Assembly: GCF_014189455.1 (NCBI RefSeq)
Contig: NZ_CP050296.1
Location: 3,096,001 to 3,160,000 of the forward strand
Reading direction: 5' to 3'
DNA length: 64,000 bases
Source: Mesorhizobium huakuii
Lineage (GTDB): Bacteria; Pseudomonadota; Alphaproteobacteria; Rhizobiales; Rhizobiaceae
Shown here one piece after another: positions 26,361 to 35,972 of the stretch; positions within the stretch are counted from its first letter, which is position 1; each line of letters opens with the position of its first letter. Below the pieces are notes generated by a model. That model was not told the DNA's origin, searched no databases, and saw only the letters and a list, made by a program, of their open reading frames with translations. The position numbers and the translations under genes are program-made.

Positions 26361-28358
26361 ATGTGGCACTCCGAGCAGCCTGTTCAAGGATCCGCCCCTC
26401 AGGGGCAGGGTGAATCCGTGGACGCCGGGATTCTCCGGGATCAGTTCGCCGATCTGCGGGCGGGTGTCTTCATTTCGATGCCTATCGGCACGGTCCTTTC
26501 GGCGCTGATCCTGGCCGTGCAGCTGCTTTCGGGCGGCGGGTTTGCGGCGGTGTTGTGGTTTGCGGCGGTCGGCACAATAAATGGCGCACGCATAGCCCTT
26601 GCTCTCTCCCAATCGGGCACCGCCGACAACTGGCTGAAGCCGATCGGTGCGCGGCTTTCTTCCTATGGCATGCTGGCTCTGGCGTCGGGCATCGCCTGGT
26701 CTTTCCTGGCGGTGCTGACCGATGGCTACACCACGCCCCAGGCGCCGATCTACCTGATCGTCCTGGCAGGCACGTCGGCCGGTTCGGTCACCTACGGAAC
26801 ATCATACGCCCCGGCCTCGATCAACTTCATGACGCTGCCGCTTTTGGTCGCCATCGGCTGCCTTTCGGCGAAAGGCGGTATCGAAAATTACATTCTGGCT
26901 TTCACGGTCCTGCTGTTTCTCGTTGGAATGATCAGAAGCGCGCTTCTTGGACAAGCCCGCTTCCGGGAAACAAGCCGCCTCAAATACGAGGCGAAAGACT
27001 TCGCCACCCAGATGGAGCAAAACTCCAGGCGCGATCCGCTGACGAATTTGCTCAACCGATATGGGCTCGAGCAAGCCATCCGCCAGCTTGGACTTGCCGA
27101 CGGTCCGTTCGTGGCCATGCTGATCGACCTGGACGGCTTCAAATCCGTCAACGACACCTATGGTCACAATATCGGCGACGGCCTGCTGGTCAGGGTTGCG
27201 CGCAGGATCGAGGACCATGCTCCGCCTGGCGCAACCATTTCGCGCATTGGCGGCGACGAGTTCGTGCTGCTCTTTCCCGCCGGCAAATCCGTGCAGTCAA
27301 CCGACGAGCTTGCATCCTCGATCATCGCCGCTATCGCCAATCCGGATCCGGCGTTGAATTCGGTGCGCGTCGGCGCTTCGATCGGCATCTATGTGTCGGA
27401 GAGGCCGCAATTGACGGAGATGCTGCTGCGGGCAGACTTCGCGCTTTATGCGGCCAAGCGCAGTGGCAGGAATGAATACCGTCTCTTCGATGCCGGTCTC
27501 GACCGCGGTCTCGAACGCAAGCACTGCATCGAGCGCGATCTGCGCGGCGCCATCGAAACAGGCACGCTTTGCTCATGGTTCCAGCCCCTGGTGCGGCTGG
27601 ACACGAATGCCGTCGTCGGCTTCGAGGCGCTGCTGCGCTGGCGCCACCAGGTTCATGGCGCCATTTCCCCGCCTGAGATCGTCACCGCGGCGCGTGAAAC
27701 CGGGCTGCTTTCCCTGTTGACGGAAACGGTGTTTCTCAACTGCTGCGCCATGATCGAAGAGCTGGTGAGAAGCGGGCGTCAGCATGTCCGGGTCGCGATG
27801 AATCTTTCGCCGCGCGAGCTCGAGGCGGGCAATGTCGACGAAATGATCCTGCACAGCCTCAGGACCAAGAATGTCCCGGTGGCGATGCTCGAGATCGAGA
27901 TAACGGAAGAAGCGCCCGTGGATCGCGACAGGATTGACGAAAAGCTGGAACGCCTGGCGGATGCCGGCCTGTCCATTGTGCTGGATGATTTCGGCACCGG
28001 GTTTTCGACGCTGGTTTCGCTGAAGGACAGCCGGATCCGCAAGATCAAGATCGACAAGGACTTCGTTCGCGATCTCGCCAGCTCCGTGGAAGATCAGGCC
28101 CTGGTCAAGGCAGTCATCGATCTCGGGCGAACGCTCGGAATAGAGGTGGTCGCCGAGGGCGTCGAAACCGACGCGGATCGCCGGATCCTGCGATCGCTCG
28201 ACTGCATGATCGCGCAGGGTTTTCTCTTCTCGCCAGCCCTTCCCATGCATGACGCGCTGGCCTTCGACGCAGGCCGCGTCGAAGGCTCCGCCGCCAAGGC
28301 CTTGTTCGATCCGGCGGCGGGCCTGCTGCGCAAACCCCAAACCGGCAACGCGGCGTAA
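26361..28358 (+). CDS. membrane GGDEF-EAL protein (cyclic-di-GMP turnover)
   Basis: This 665-residue protein has about six N-terminal membrane segments (35-195). A GGDEF domain follows with intact GGDEF at 297-301, and then an EAL domain with intact FEALLRW (EAL at 422-424), IEITEEAP and LDDFGTGFSTL. Both active-site motifs are complete, so it may make or degrade cyclic-di-GMP depending on input. No RxxD inhibitory site is visible at the usual place before GGDEF. It is a single gene with no obvious partner. Confidence 0.92.
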   Translation: MWHSEQPVQGSAPQGQGESVDAGILRDQFADLRAGVFISMPIGTVLSALILAVQLLSGGGFAAVLWFAAVGTINGARIALALSQSGTADNWLKPIGARLSSYGMLALASGIAWSFLAVLTDGYTTPQAPIYLIVLAGTSAGSVTYGTSYAPASINFMTLPLLVAIGCLSAKGGIENYILAFTVLLFLVGMIRSALLGQARFRETSRLKYEAKDFATQMEQNSRRDPLTNLLNRYGLEQAIRQLGLADGPFVAMLIDLDGFKSVNDTYGHNIGDGLLVRVARRIEDHAPPGATISRIGGDEFVLLFPAGKSVQSTDELASSIIAAIANPDPALNSVRVGASIGIYVSERPQLTEMLLRADFALYAAKRSGRNEYRLFDAGLDRGLERKHCIERDLRGAIETGTLCSWFQPLVRLDTNAVVGFEALLRWRHQVHGAISPPEIVTAARETGLLSLLTETVFLNCCAMIEELVRSGRQHVRVAMNLSPRELEAGNVDEMILHSLRTKNVPVAMLEIEITEEAPVDRDRIDEKLERLADAGLSIVLDDFGTGFSTLVSLKDSRIRKIKIDKDFVRDLASSVEDQALVKAVIDLGRTLGIEVVAEGVETDADRRILRSLDCMIAQGFLFSPALPMHDALAFDAGRVEGSAAKALFDPAAGLLRKPQTGNAA

Positions 28359-28375
28359 GCAATGGACGCACGCCG

Positions 28376-28539
28376 GCCGGCGGCGACGGCGTCTCCATCC
28401 AGGCACAGATTCTCAACCTATTGAAGGACCGGCAGCAGGCGACATGCTGTTCATCGGCCACGATCTGCCGGTGGTAGGCCGCGACCGCATCGCCGTGATG
28501 AGGCAAGGCGAAATCTGCGCCGATGTGCAAACGTCTTGA
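28376..28539 (+). pseudogene. frameshifted remnant of an oligopeptide-type ABC ATPase
   Basis: One frame reads VSIQAQILNLLKDRQQ, the segment after Walker B in DppF-like ATPases. A second frame continues MLFIGHDLPVVGRDRIAVMR, containing the switch His (GHD), and ends at a TGA at 28537-28539. No Walker A or signature is present. The rest of 28359-28793 shows no gene. Confidence 0.7.
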
Positions 28540-28793
28540 GGTGGGCGGGAAGCGGACGGTCCGGTTCTGGGACGAACCAGCCAGAAAAAGTGCCATTCCG
28601 CTGGCGCCCTATCTTGGCCGCTAAATCGCGACTGGCTCTAGCCAAGTGGCGAGGCAGCCACAGGGTGGACATTTCAGCCCACATGGAAAATGATCATGTT
28701 GCCATGCACAACACTGCCGTGCTCTTCTCTCGACGAGAAGCCTGAGCGTAGAGCGTATCAACCGACCTCCGGGTCCAGCGAGCGGGGACGCAA

Positions 28794-30014
28794 ATGGACA
28801 CCCCAGGGAATGGGCAATTGCATCGCGACGCGGGCGGGCGACCCCATCGATCGGCCGGCTGGCTTGCCCGCGCCGCCGTGTCGGCGGCATTCCTGCTCGG
28901 CATTGCTTTCAGCAGCACAGCGTTTGCGCAGGACCAGCAGCTACCCGTGGTGACGGCGGCCAAGCCGGTGGTCCGTGAAATCGTCGAAGACGACGAGTTC
29001 GTCGGGCGCTTCGAAGCCGTCGACCAGGTCGCCATCCGTTCGCGCGTCAGCGGCTATCTGGATAAGGTCAGCTTCCAGGACGGCGCACTGGTCAACAAGG
29101 GCGACCTGCTCTTCACCATCGACCAGCGTCCGTACCAGGCGGCTTATGATGCCGCCAAATCGCAGGTGGACGTCGCCAAGAGTCTGCTCGAATTCTCCAA
29201 GATGCAGCTGGATCGCGCCGACGAACTCGCCAAGACCGGCAATATCTCAACCGCGACGGTCGACGACCGCCGGCGGGAATATCTTTCGGCGCAGGCGCAG
29301 GCGCAGATGCAGGGCGCGACGGCTGCGCTGACGACGGCCAGCCTGAACATGGAATTCACCGAGATCAAGGCGCCCTTGTCCGGCCGCATCGACCGCCGGC
29401 TGGTGTCGGTCGGCAACCTCGTGCAGCCGGATTCCACCTTGCTGACGACCATCGTCACGCGCGATCCGATCGACTTCTATTTCGACGTCGATGAGCGCCT
29501 GTATTTCAGCTACGCCCGCGACGCGAAGGCGCGTGGCGGCAGCATGCAGGAAGGCGCCGGCGGGCTCGATGTGGTGGTTCACGTCGCCGACCGCGCGGAG
29601 GCAGTATTCAAAGGCAAGCTCGATTTTGCCGAGAACCGGATCGACAACGCGACCGGCACCATGCGGGTGCGGGCTACGTTTCCCAACGCCGACGGCGTTC
29701 TCCAGCCAGGCATGTTCGGGCGCATCAACGTGCCGGGGTCGCTGCCGCATAGCGGCGTGCTGGTGCCCGACGAGGCGATCGGCGCCGATCAGGATCGCCG
29801 CATCGTGTTCCTGGTGGATGAGGCCGGGATGGTGTCGGCGAAGCCCGTGCGCACCGGCCCGCGTCTCGACGGCTACCGCGTGATCCGCGAGGGCCTGACC
29901 GGCAACGAGACGATCATCGTCAACGGGCTGATGCACGCCAGGCCCGGCACCAAGGTGAAGGTCGAGATGGTGACGTTGCCGCCCAAGGCCGAGACCGCCG
30001 AGTTGCAGCAATGA
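28794..30014 (+). CDS. RND efflux periplasmic adaptor (AcrA/MexE family)
   Basis: This 406-residue membrane fusion protein has a hydrophobic export segment (about 25-45, VSAAFLLGIAFSSTAFAQ-DQ). It has the lipoyl half motifs (VDQVAIRSRVSGYLDKVSFQ, FTEIKAPLSGRIDRR), an alpha-helical hairpin and a beta-barrel region (GTMRVRATFPNADGVLQPGM). It links the inner-membrane pump to an outer-membrane channel. It overlaps the pump gene by 4 bp. No outer-membrane TolC-type gene or local regulator is next to it. Confidence 0.93.
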   Translation: MDTPGNGQLHRDAGGRPHRSAGWLARAAVSAAFLLGIAFSSTAFAQDQQLPVVTAAKPVVREIVEDDEFVGRFEAVDQVAIRSRVSGYLDKVSFQDGALVNKGDLLFTIDQRPYQAAYDAAKSQVDVAKSLLEFSKMQLDRADELAKTGNISTATVDDRRREYLSAQAQAQMQGATAALTTASLNMEFTEIKAPLSGRIDRRLVSVGNLVQPDSTLLTTIVTRDPIDFYFDVDERLYFSYARDAKARGGSMQEGAGGLDVVVHVADRAEAVFKGKLDFAENRIDNATGTMRVRATFPNADGVLQPGMFGRINVPGSLPHSGVLVPDEAIGADQDRRIVFLVDEAGMVSAKPVRTGPRLDGYRVIREGLTGNETIIVNGLMHARPGTKVKVEMVTLPPKAETAELQQ

Positions 30015-33000
30015 GGTTCGCACATTTCTTCGTCGACCGTCCGATCTTCGCATCGGTCGTTTCGATCGTCCTGCTGATCCTCGGCGGGATTGCCTATACC
30101 CAGCTGCCGGTCGCGCAATATCCCGAGATCGCGCCGCCGACCATCGTCATTCGCGCGCAGTATCCGGGCGCCGACGCCGAGACGGTCGCAGCGACGGTGG
30201 CAACGCCGATCGAGCAGGAGATCAACGGCGTCGAGGGGATGCTCTACATGTCGTCCTATTCGTCGGGCGACGGGGCGATGGCGCTGACCGTCACCTTCAA
30301 GCTGGGCACCAATCTCGACCAGGCGCAGGTGCTGGTGCAGAACCGCGTGTCGGTCGCCGAGCCGCGCCTGCCCGAAGAAGTCCGCCGCCTCGGCATCACC
30401 ACCACCAAGAGCTCGCCCGACCTGATGATGGTCGTGCACATGCTGTCGCCCGACAATACCTACGACCAGCTCTACGTCTCGAACTACGCCCGCTCGCGGG
30501 TGCGCGACATACTGCTCAGACTTGACGGCGTCGGCGACCTCATCATCTTCGGCGAACGCGAATATTCGCTGCGCATCTGGCTCGATCCGGAAAAACTGTC
30601 CGCTCTGGGGATGACCTCGGGCGATGTGGTGCAGGCGCTGCGCGACCAGAACGTCCAGGTGTCGGGCGGCTCGATCGGCGCGCCGCCGACCAACAGCGGC
30701 ACGGCGTTCCAGTACACGGTCACTACGCAAGGCCGCTTCAACGACGCACGCGACTTCCGATACGTGATCGTCAAATCGACCGACGACGGCCGCCTGATCT
30801 CGCTGCAGGACGTGGCGCGCATCGAACTCGGCGCCAAGGATTACGTTACCAACTCCTATCTCAACGGCAAACCGGCGGTGGCGCTCGCCATCTTCCAGCG
30901 GCCGGGCACCAACGCGCTCGCCGCAGCCGCGGAGATCCAGGACAAGATGAAGGAGCTTTCCCGCGACTTCCCGAAGGGGTTGAGCTACGACATCGTCTAC
31001 AATCCAACCGAGTTCGTCGCCGAGTCGATCCACGAGGTCTACAAGACGATCCTCGAGGCGATGTTGCTGGTCATCATCGTCATCATCGTCTTCCTGCAAT
31101 CGTGGCGCATGGCGATCGTGCCGATCGTGGCGATCCCCGTGTCGTTGATCGGCACGCTGGCTGTGCTTTATGCCGCCGGCTTCTCGCTCAACATGCTGAC
31201 ACTGTTCGGCCTCGTGCTGGCGATCGGCATCGTCGTCGACGATGCGATCGTCGTGGTAGAGAACGTCGAGCGCAATATCGCCAGTGGGCTGGCGCCCAAT
31301 CCGGCGTCGCACCTGACCATGAACGAAGTCGGAACGGCCATCATCGCGATCTCGCTGGTGCTGATAGCCGTGTTCGTACCGACAGCCTTCATCCCCGGCA
31401 TTTCCGGGCAGTTCTACCTGCAGTTTGCGATCACCATCGCCGTGTCGACGGCGATCTCTGCATTCAATTCGCTGACGCTTTCGCCGGCGCTGGCCGCACT
31501 GCTGTTCAAGCCGCACCACGCCGCGGCGGCGCCGCCGCGCTTTTTCCTGGCGCGGTTCGGACGGGCGCTCGCCGACGGCTTCAATCGCGGCTTTGACAGG
31601 GTCGCCCATTGGTATTCGAGCATCATCCGCGTGCTGGTCGGCTCGCGGATAGCGATCACCGCCATGCTGGCCGTTTTCGCCGCCCTCATCTACGCCACGG
31701 TCTACATGGTGCAGACGGTGCCGCGCGGTTTCATTCCGTCGCTCGACCAGGGCTATGCGATCGTCGTCGTCCAGTTGCCGGACGGTGCCTCGCTGTCGAG
31801 GACCGATGCGGTCATCCAACAGGCGTCACAGATCATCCAGAAAACGCCGGGCGTCGACTACGCAGTCGCCTTCGCCGGCTTCTCCGGCGCGACCTTCACC
31901 AACGCCAGCAACCAGGGCGTGATCTTCGCCAGGTTCAAGCCGTTTGACGAGCGACTGAAGGCCGGCCAGTCGGCGACCAAGGTCATCGGCAATCTGTTCG
32001 GCAGCCTGCAAAGCATCAAGGAAGCCTTCATTATCGCACTGCCGCCGCCACCGATCCGCGGCGTCGGCAATGCCGGCGGCTTCAAGCTGCAGATCCAGGA
32101 GCGCAACAGCGCCGACATGCGGCAGATCCTGGCGCTTGCCTACGAAATCGCCGGCAAGGCCAACAAGACGCCGGGGCTGGCGGGCGTGTTCACCACGTTC
32201 TCCGCGTCGAGTCCGCAATTCTTCCTGGCGATCGATCGCGACAAGGCGCGCATCCTGAACGTGCCGATCCCCAACATCTTCGAGACTCTGTCGATCAATT
32301 TGGGCACCGCCTACGTCAACGACTTCAACGCTTTCGGCCGCGTTTACCAGGTGCGGGCGCAGGCCGACCAGGCGTTCCGCCTCGATCGCGCCGACATCCT
32401 GAAACTGAAGGTGCGCTCGGCGACCGGCGCGCTGGTTCCGCTCGGTACGTTGATCGAGATCCGCGACGTCACCGGCCCGGCGCTGGTCCAGCGCTACAAC
32501 ATGTACGTCTCGGTGCCGCTGCAGGGCAACGCCGCGCCCGGCGTTTCCACGGGCGACGCGCTGGCATTGATGGAAGGGATCACGGCAAAGACGCTGCCGG
32601 CCGGTACCTCCTATGAATGGACCGAGCTCGCCTATCAGGAGCGCAACACCGGCAATGCCGCTGTCTATATCTTCGGACTGTCGGTGCTGTTCGTATTCCT
32701 GGCTCTGGCGGCGCAATATGAAAGCTGGGTGCTGCCGTTCGCCATTGTGCTGGTGGTGCCGCTCGGCGTGCTCGCGGCGTTGCTCGGCGTGTCTTTCCGA
32801 GGGCTGGACAACAACATCCTCGTGCAGATCGGCCTCATCGTGCTGATCGGGCTTGCCGCCAAGAACGCGATCCTGATCGTCGAATTCGCGCGGCAGGCGC
32901 AGGAACGCGGCCTGTCGGCCGCCGAGGCTGCCGTCGAAGCCTGCCGGCTCAGGCTGCGGCCGATTCTGATGACCGCCTTCGCGTTCATCCTCGGCGTCGT

Positions 33001-33214
33001 GCCGCTGATGATCGCAACGGGCCCGGGCGCGGAAATGCGCCAGTCGCTCGGCACCGCGGTGTTCTCCGGCATGCTCGGCGTCACCTTCGTCGGCCTGTTC
33101 CTGACGCCGGTGTTCTACGTCACGCTCAGGTCGCTGTTTTCACCGCGCAAGCCCCGTGCCGAGGCCGAACCTTCGGGGCCGGCAGAGGCGCCATCGGAGA
33201 CGGCCGCCGAGTAG
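30011..33214 (+). CDS. RND multidrug efflux pump, inner-membrane subunit (AcrB/MexF family)
   Basis: This 1067-residue protein has the HAE1 RND layout: start MRFAHFFVDRPIFASVVSIV, 12 membrane segments and two large periplasmic loops. It carries the proton-relay Asp pair in TM4 (GIVVDDAIVVVENVERN). The Lys/Thr-bearing TM10-11 region is intact (AKNAILIVEFARQAQERG). It exports amphiphilic compounds using the proton gradient together with the adaptor. The C-terminal tail is Pro/Glu-rich. Substrates cannot be predicted. Confidence 0.95.
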   Translation: MRFAHFFVDRPIFASVVSIVLLILGGIAYTQLPVAQYPEIAPPTIVIRAQYPGADAETVAATVATPIEQEINGVEGMLYMSSYSSGDGAMALTVTFKLGTNLDQAQVLVQNRVSVAEPRLPEEVRRLGITTTKSSPDLMMVVHMLSPDNTYDQLYVSNYARSRVRDILLRLDGVGDLIIFGEREYSLRIWLDPEKLSALGMTSGDVVQALRDQNVQVSGGSIGAPPTNSGTAFQYTVTTQGRFNDARDFRYVIVKSTDDGRLISLQDVARIELGAKDYVTNSYLNGKPAVALAIFQRPGTNALAAAAEIQDKMKELSRDFPKGLSYDIVYNPTEFVAESIHEVYKTILEAMLLVIIVIIVFLQSWRMAIVPIVAIPVSLIGTLAVLYAAGFSLNMLTLFGLVLAIGIVVDDAIVVVENVERNIASGLAPNPASHLTMNEVGTAIIAISLVLIAVFVPTAFIPGISGQFYLQFAITIAVSTAISAFNSLTLSPALAALLFKPHHAAAAPPRFFLARFGRALADGFNRGFDRVAHWYSSIIRVLVGSRIAITAMLAVFAALIYATVYMVQTVPRGFIPSLDQGYAIVVVQLPDGASLSRTDAVIQQASQIIQKTPGVDYAVAFAGFSGATFTNASNQGVIFARFKPFDERLKAGQSATKVIGNLFGSLQSIKEAFIIALPPPPIRGVGNAGGFKLQIQERNSADMRQILALAYEIAGKANKTPGLAGVFTTFSASSPQFFLAIDRDKARILNVPIPNIFETLSINLGTAYVNDFNAFGRVYQVRAQADQAFRLDRADILKLKVRSATGALVPLGTLIEIRDVTGPALVQRYNMYVSVPLQGNAAPGVSTGDALALMEGITAKTLPAGTSYEWTELAYQERNTGNAAVYIFGLSVLFVFLALAAQYESWVLPFAIVLVVPLGVLAALLGVSFRGLDNNILVQIGLIVLIGLAAKNAILIVEFARQAQERGLSAAEAAVEACRLRLRPILMTAFAFILGVVPLMIATGPGAEMRQSLGTAVFSGMLGVTFVGLFLTPVFYVTLRSLFSPRKPRAEAEPSGPAEAPSETAAE

Positions 33215-33324
33215 GGTTACGCAAAGCTGCTGATAGCAGGTTCAAAAGCTTAGGTCGGCTTTGGGTCCAAAAGCGGTTGCTAACCCGATGCAGGCAGCCC
33301 CCACATGGCTCAGTCTGCCCACCT

Positions 33325-34305
33325 TCACCCGTAGCACTCCCGCTCCACCGCCAGCCGCCTTACCAGCGCCAGCACCGCATCGATCGTCGGCGTCGGCTTG
33401 TCCGTTAGCCGGCCAAGTTCCTGCACGGCGCTCACCAGCGCGTCGATTTCCATCGGGCGGCCGCGCTCCAGATCCTGCAGCATCGAGGTCTTGTGTTCGC
33501 CGACATCGCCGGCGCCCTTGATGCGGCGGTCGACCCCGATCGGAAAACGCACGCCGAGGCTTTCGCCGATCGCCTGGGCTTCCAGCATCATGCTGCGGGC
33601 TAGCGTGCGGGTGCCTTCGTCGGCGACGATCGCGGCCAGCGTGGAGCCGGTCAGCGCCGAGATCGGGTTGAAGGAGAGGTTGCCCCACAGTTTTACCCAG
33701 ATTTCGCTGCGGATGTCGTCGCGCACCGGCGCCTGCAGGCCGGCCTTGACCATCTCCTCGGCCAAACGCGTCACCCGTTCGCTGCGTTCGCCCGAGGGTT
33801 CGCCGAGCGAGAAGCGCTTGCCCTCGACATGGCGGATGAGGCCGGGCGCATCGACCTCGACGGCGGGATAGACGACCGAGCCGATGACGCGCTGCGGCCC
33901 GATCCGCTGCCAGATCGCGCCGCCCGGATCGACCGCGTTCAACCTGGTGCCTTCGAGCGGCCCGCCGACGCCATGGAAATACCACCACGGCACGCCGTTC
34001 TGCATGGTGACGACGGCTGTGTGGTCCCCAAACAGTGGCGCGATCTGGTCCAGCGCCGGGGTGAGCGAATGGGCCTTCAGCGCCAGCACGACGATGTCCT
34101 GCACGCCGAGCTCCTCGGCCTTCGCGGCGGCGCGGACGGGAGCCACCGATTCCTCGCCGTCCTCGATCAGGCGCAGGCCGATGGCCTGAATGGCTTCGAG
34201 ATGGGCGCCGCGCGCCACGATCGACAGGTCGGTGCGGCCGGCGATCGCCAGCTTGGCGGCGAGATAGCCGCCGATCGCGCCGGCGCCGAAAATGGTGATC
34301 TTCAT
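33325..34305 (-). CDS. ketopantoate reductase (ApbA/PanE) family oxidoreductase
   Basis: This 326-residue NAD(P)-dependent reductase has an N-terminal Rossmann motif (KITIFGAGAIGGYLAAKLA), LKAHS and TMQNGVPWW loops. The C-terminal helical domain has the family block KLWGNLSFNPISALTGST. PanE makes pantoate for CoA synthesis, but many paralogues have other substrates. It follows the acyl-CoA ligase gene by 2 bp, so it may act on a related 2-oxo acid. The ATG at 34305 is preferred. Confidence 0.85.
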   Translation of the reverse strand: MKITIFGAGAIGGYLAAKLAIAGRTDLSIVARGAHLEAIQAIGLRLIEDGEESVAPVRAAAKAEELGVQDIVVLALKAHSLTPALDQIAPLFGDHTAVVTMQNGVPWWYFHGVGGPLEGTRLNAVDPGGAIWQRIGPQRVIGSVVYPAVEVDAPGLIRHVEGKRFSLGEPSGERSERVTRLAEEMVKAGLQAPVRDDIRSEIWVKLWGNLSFNPISALTGSTLAAIVADEGTRTLARSMMLEAQAIGESLGVRFPIGVDRRIKGAGDVGEHKTSMLQDLERGRPMEIDALVSAVQELGRLTDKPTPTIDAVLALVRRLAVERECYG

Positions 34306-34307
34306 CG

Positions 34308-35828
34308 TCAAAGCCCGAGTTTGGCGGCAAGGCCGATGCGCTGCAGCTTGCCGGTCGCGCCCTTGGGGATTTCGTCCAGGATCAGCACCTTGCGCGGCAC
34401 CTTGAAGTCGGCGAGCCGCGTTGCGGCGTGAGCGCGGATATCGCTTTCGCTGGCGCTCATGCCTTCGCGCAGCACCACCGCCGCCGCCACCTCCTCGCCG
34501 AGCTTGTCATGCGGCATGGCGAAGGTGACGACCTGCGCCACCGCCGGATGGTCCATCAGCACGTCGTCGACCTCGAGCGGCGAGATCTTTTCGCCGCCGC
34601 GGTTGATGATCTCCTTCAGCCGGCCCGTGACGCGGAGATAGCCGTCCTCGTCGAGCACGCCCTGGTCGCCGGTGTGGAACCAGCCATGCGCGAAGGCCGT
34701 GGCGTTGGCGTCCGGGTTCTTCTCATAGCCCGCCGTCACATTGGGTCCGCGGATGACGATCTCGCCGGTCTCGCCGGCTGTGAGCAGTCGCCCGTCCGGC
34801 GCCATCACCGCCACCTCCGGCCCGGCGCCGGCGCCGACGCTGCCCGGCTTGCGCAGGCCCGGCGGCAGCCGGTTCGAGGCCATCTGGTGCGCCGCTTCGG
34901 TCATCCCGTAGGATTCGATCACCGGGCAGCCGAAGGTTTTCTCCAACTCGCCCATCACCTGCGCCGGCAGCGACGCCGAGGACGAGCGGATGAAGCGCAG
35001 GCGCGCCGCCGCCAGCGCTTCTTCATTGCGCGCCGCGCGCGGCAGGATCGCCTGGTGCATGGTCGGCACCGCCGTGTACCAGCTCGGCCTGGCGTCGCTC
35101 AGCCACTGGAAGAAGCGCAGCGCGTTGAAGCCCGGCGTGCAGTAGATGCTGCCGCCCGCTGCCAGCGAAGACAGCACCGCCGCGATCAGGCCGTGAATGT
35201 GGAACAGCGGCATGATGTTGAGGCAGCGGTCATCGGCGCTCAGGCCAAGTGTCGCGCCGATATGGTGGGCGGAGGCCGCTATGTTGGCATGGCTGAGCGG
35301 CACCAGCTTTGGGCGCGATGTCGTGCCCGACGTGTGCAGCAGCAGCGCAATGTCGCCATCCCCCGCCATGTCGGGCGCTGCTTGCGGACCGATCGCCGCG
35401 CCCTCGATGGTGAAACTGCCGGCGGGCGTGTCCGGCTGCACGACAAGCCGCAGTACGCCGATGCCGAGACGTTCTGCCACTGCCACCGCCGGCCCAGTCT
35501 CGTTTTCCGCCACCAGGATCGCCTTTGCGCCGATGTCGGTGAGATAAAAATCGAGTTCGTCGGCGCGATAGGCGGGATTGAGCGGCGCCGTCGACGCGGC
35601 GGCCGCCGCTGCGACAAAGGCGGTGGCCATCTCCGGCCCGTTCGGCAGCACGATCGCCACCCGGTCGCCCCGGCCAATGCCGAGCGCATGCAGTTGTTTT
35701 GCCGTGGCCGCGATCAGGTTGCGCAGCCCGCCATGGGTGAGGGTAGCGCGGTCGGGCGCCAGGATTGCCGGAGCGTCATCGGCGCCGGCGGCGAGACGGT
35801 GGGAAAGGTCTTTTGAATTCGTGCTCAT
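34308..35828 (-). CDS. AMP-forming acyl-CoA synthetase, oxalyl-CoA synthetase-like
   Basis: This 506-residue ANL-superfamily ligase has the P-loop LLHTSGTTSRPKLVPLSH, the adenylate motif VIESYGMTEAAHQM, HTGDQG and the C-terminal GRLKEIINRGGEKISP hinge with the catalytic Lys near KGATGKLQR. The block MPLFHIHGLIAAVLSSLAAG, then WYTAVPTMHQ, resembles plant AAE3 and yeast Pcs60 oxalyl-CoA synthetases more than fatty-acid FadD. Oxalate is therefore the favoured substrate, at moderate certainty. Confidence 0.85.
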   Translation of the reverse strand: MSTNSKDLSHRLAAGADDAPAILAPDRATLTHGGLRNLIAATAKQLHALGIGRGDRVAIVLPNGPEMATAFVAAAAAASTAPLNPAYRADELDFYLTDIGAKAILVAENETGPAVAVAERLGIGVLRLVVQPDTPAGSFTIEGAAIGPQAAPDMAGDGDIALLLHTSGTTSRPKLVPLSHANIAASAHHIGATLGLSADDRCLNIMPLFHIHGLIAAVLSSLAAGGSIYCTPGFNALRFFQWLSDARPSWYTAVPTMHQAILPRAARNEEALAAARLRFIRSSSASLPAQVMGELEKTFGCPVIESYGMTEAAHQMASNRLPPGLRKPGSVGAGAGPEVAVMAPDGRLLTAGETGEIVIRGPNVTAGYEKNPDANATAFAHGWFHTGDQGVLDEDGYLRVTGRLKEIINRGGEKISPLEVDDVLMDHPAVAQVVTFAMPHDKLGEEVAAAVVLREGMSASESDIRAHAATRLADFKVPRKVLILDEIPKGATGKLQRIGLAAKLGL

Positions 35829-35887
35829 GGTCACCGACTATGTTTCAAACGACTGCTTCTAGAAAGCCCGGGAGATAAGCTCCGCTT

Positions 35888-35945
35888 CCTTCTCCCCGTT
35901 TACGGGGAGAAGGTGCCCGAAGGGCGGATGAGGGGCAGCGCCAAC
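35888..35945. repeat. rhizobial-type palindromic intergenic repeat
   Basis: A perfect 12-bp inverted repeat, CCTTCTCCCCGT/ACGGGGAGAAGG with a 2-nt loop (35888-35913), is followed by TGCCCGAAGGGCGGATGAGG. This combination recurs in intergenic regions of Rhizobiales (RIME/REP-like). It lies between two genes on the reverse strand; without a T-run it is not a typical terminator. Confidence 0.6.
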
Positions 35946-35972
35946 CTCCGGAAACCGGCTCCCCCGACCGCC

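Noticed and set aside
29873..31819. 648-codon reverse frame opposite the RND genes
   Set aside because: Shadow of the adaptor and pump genes; Arg/His/Asp-rich with no domain.
35888..35913. Transcription terminator downstream of ggt
   Set aside because: The hairpin is strong but has no T-run on either strand and matches a dispersed rhizobial repeat.
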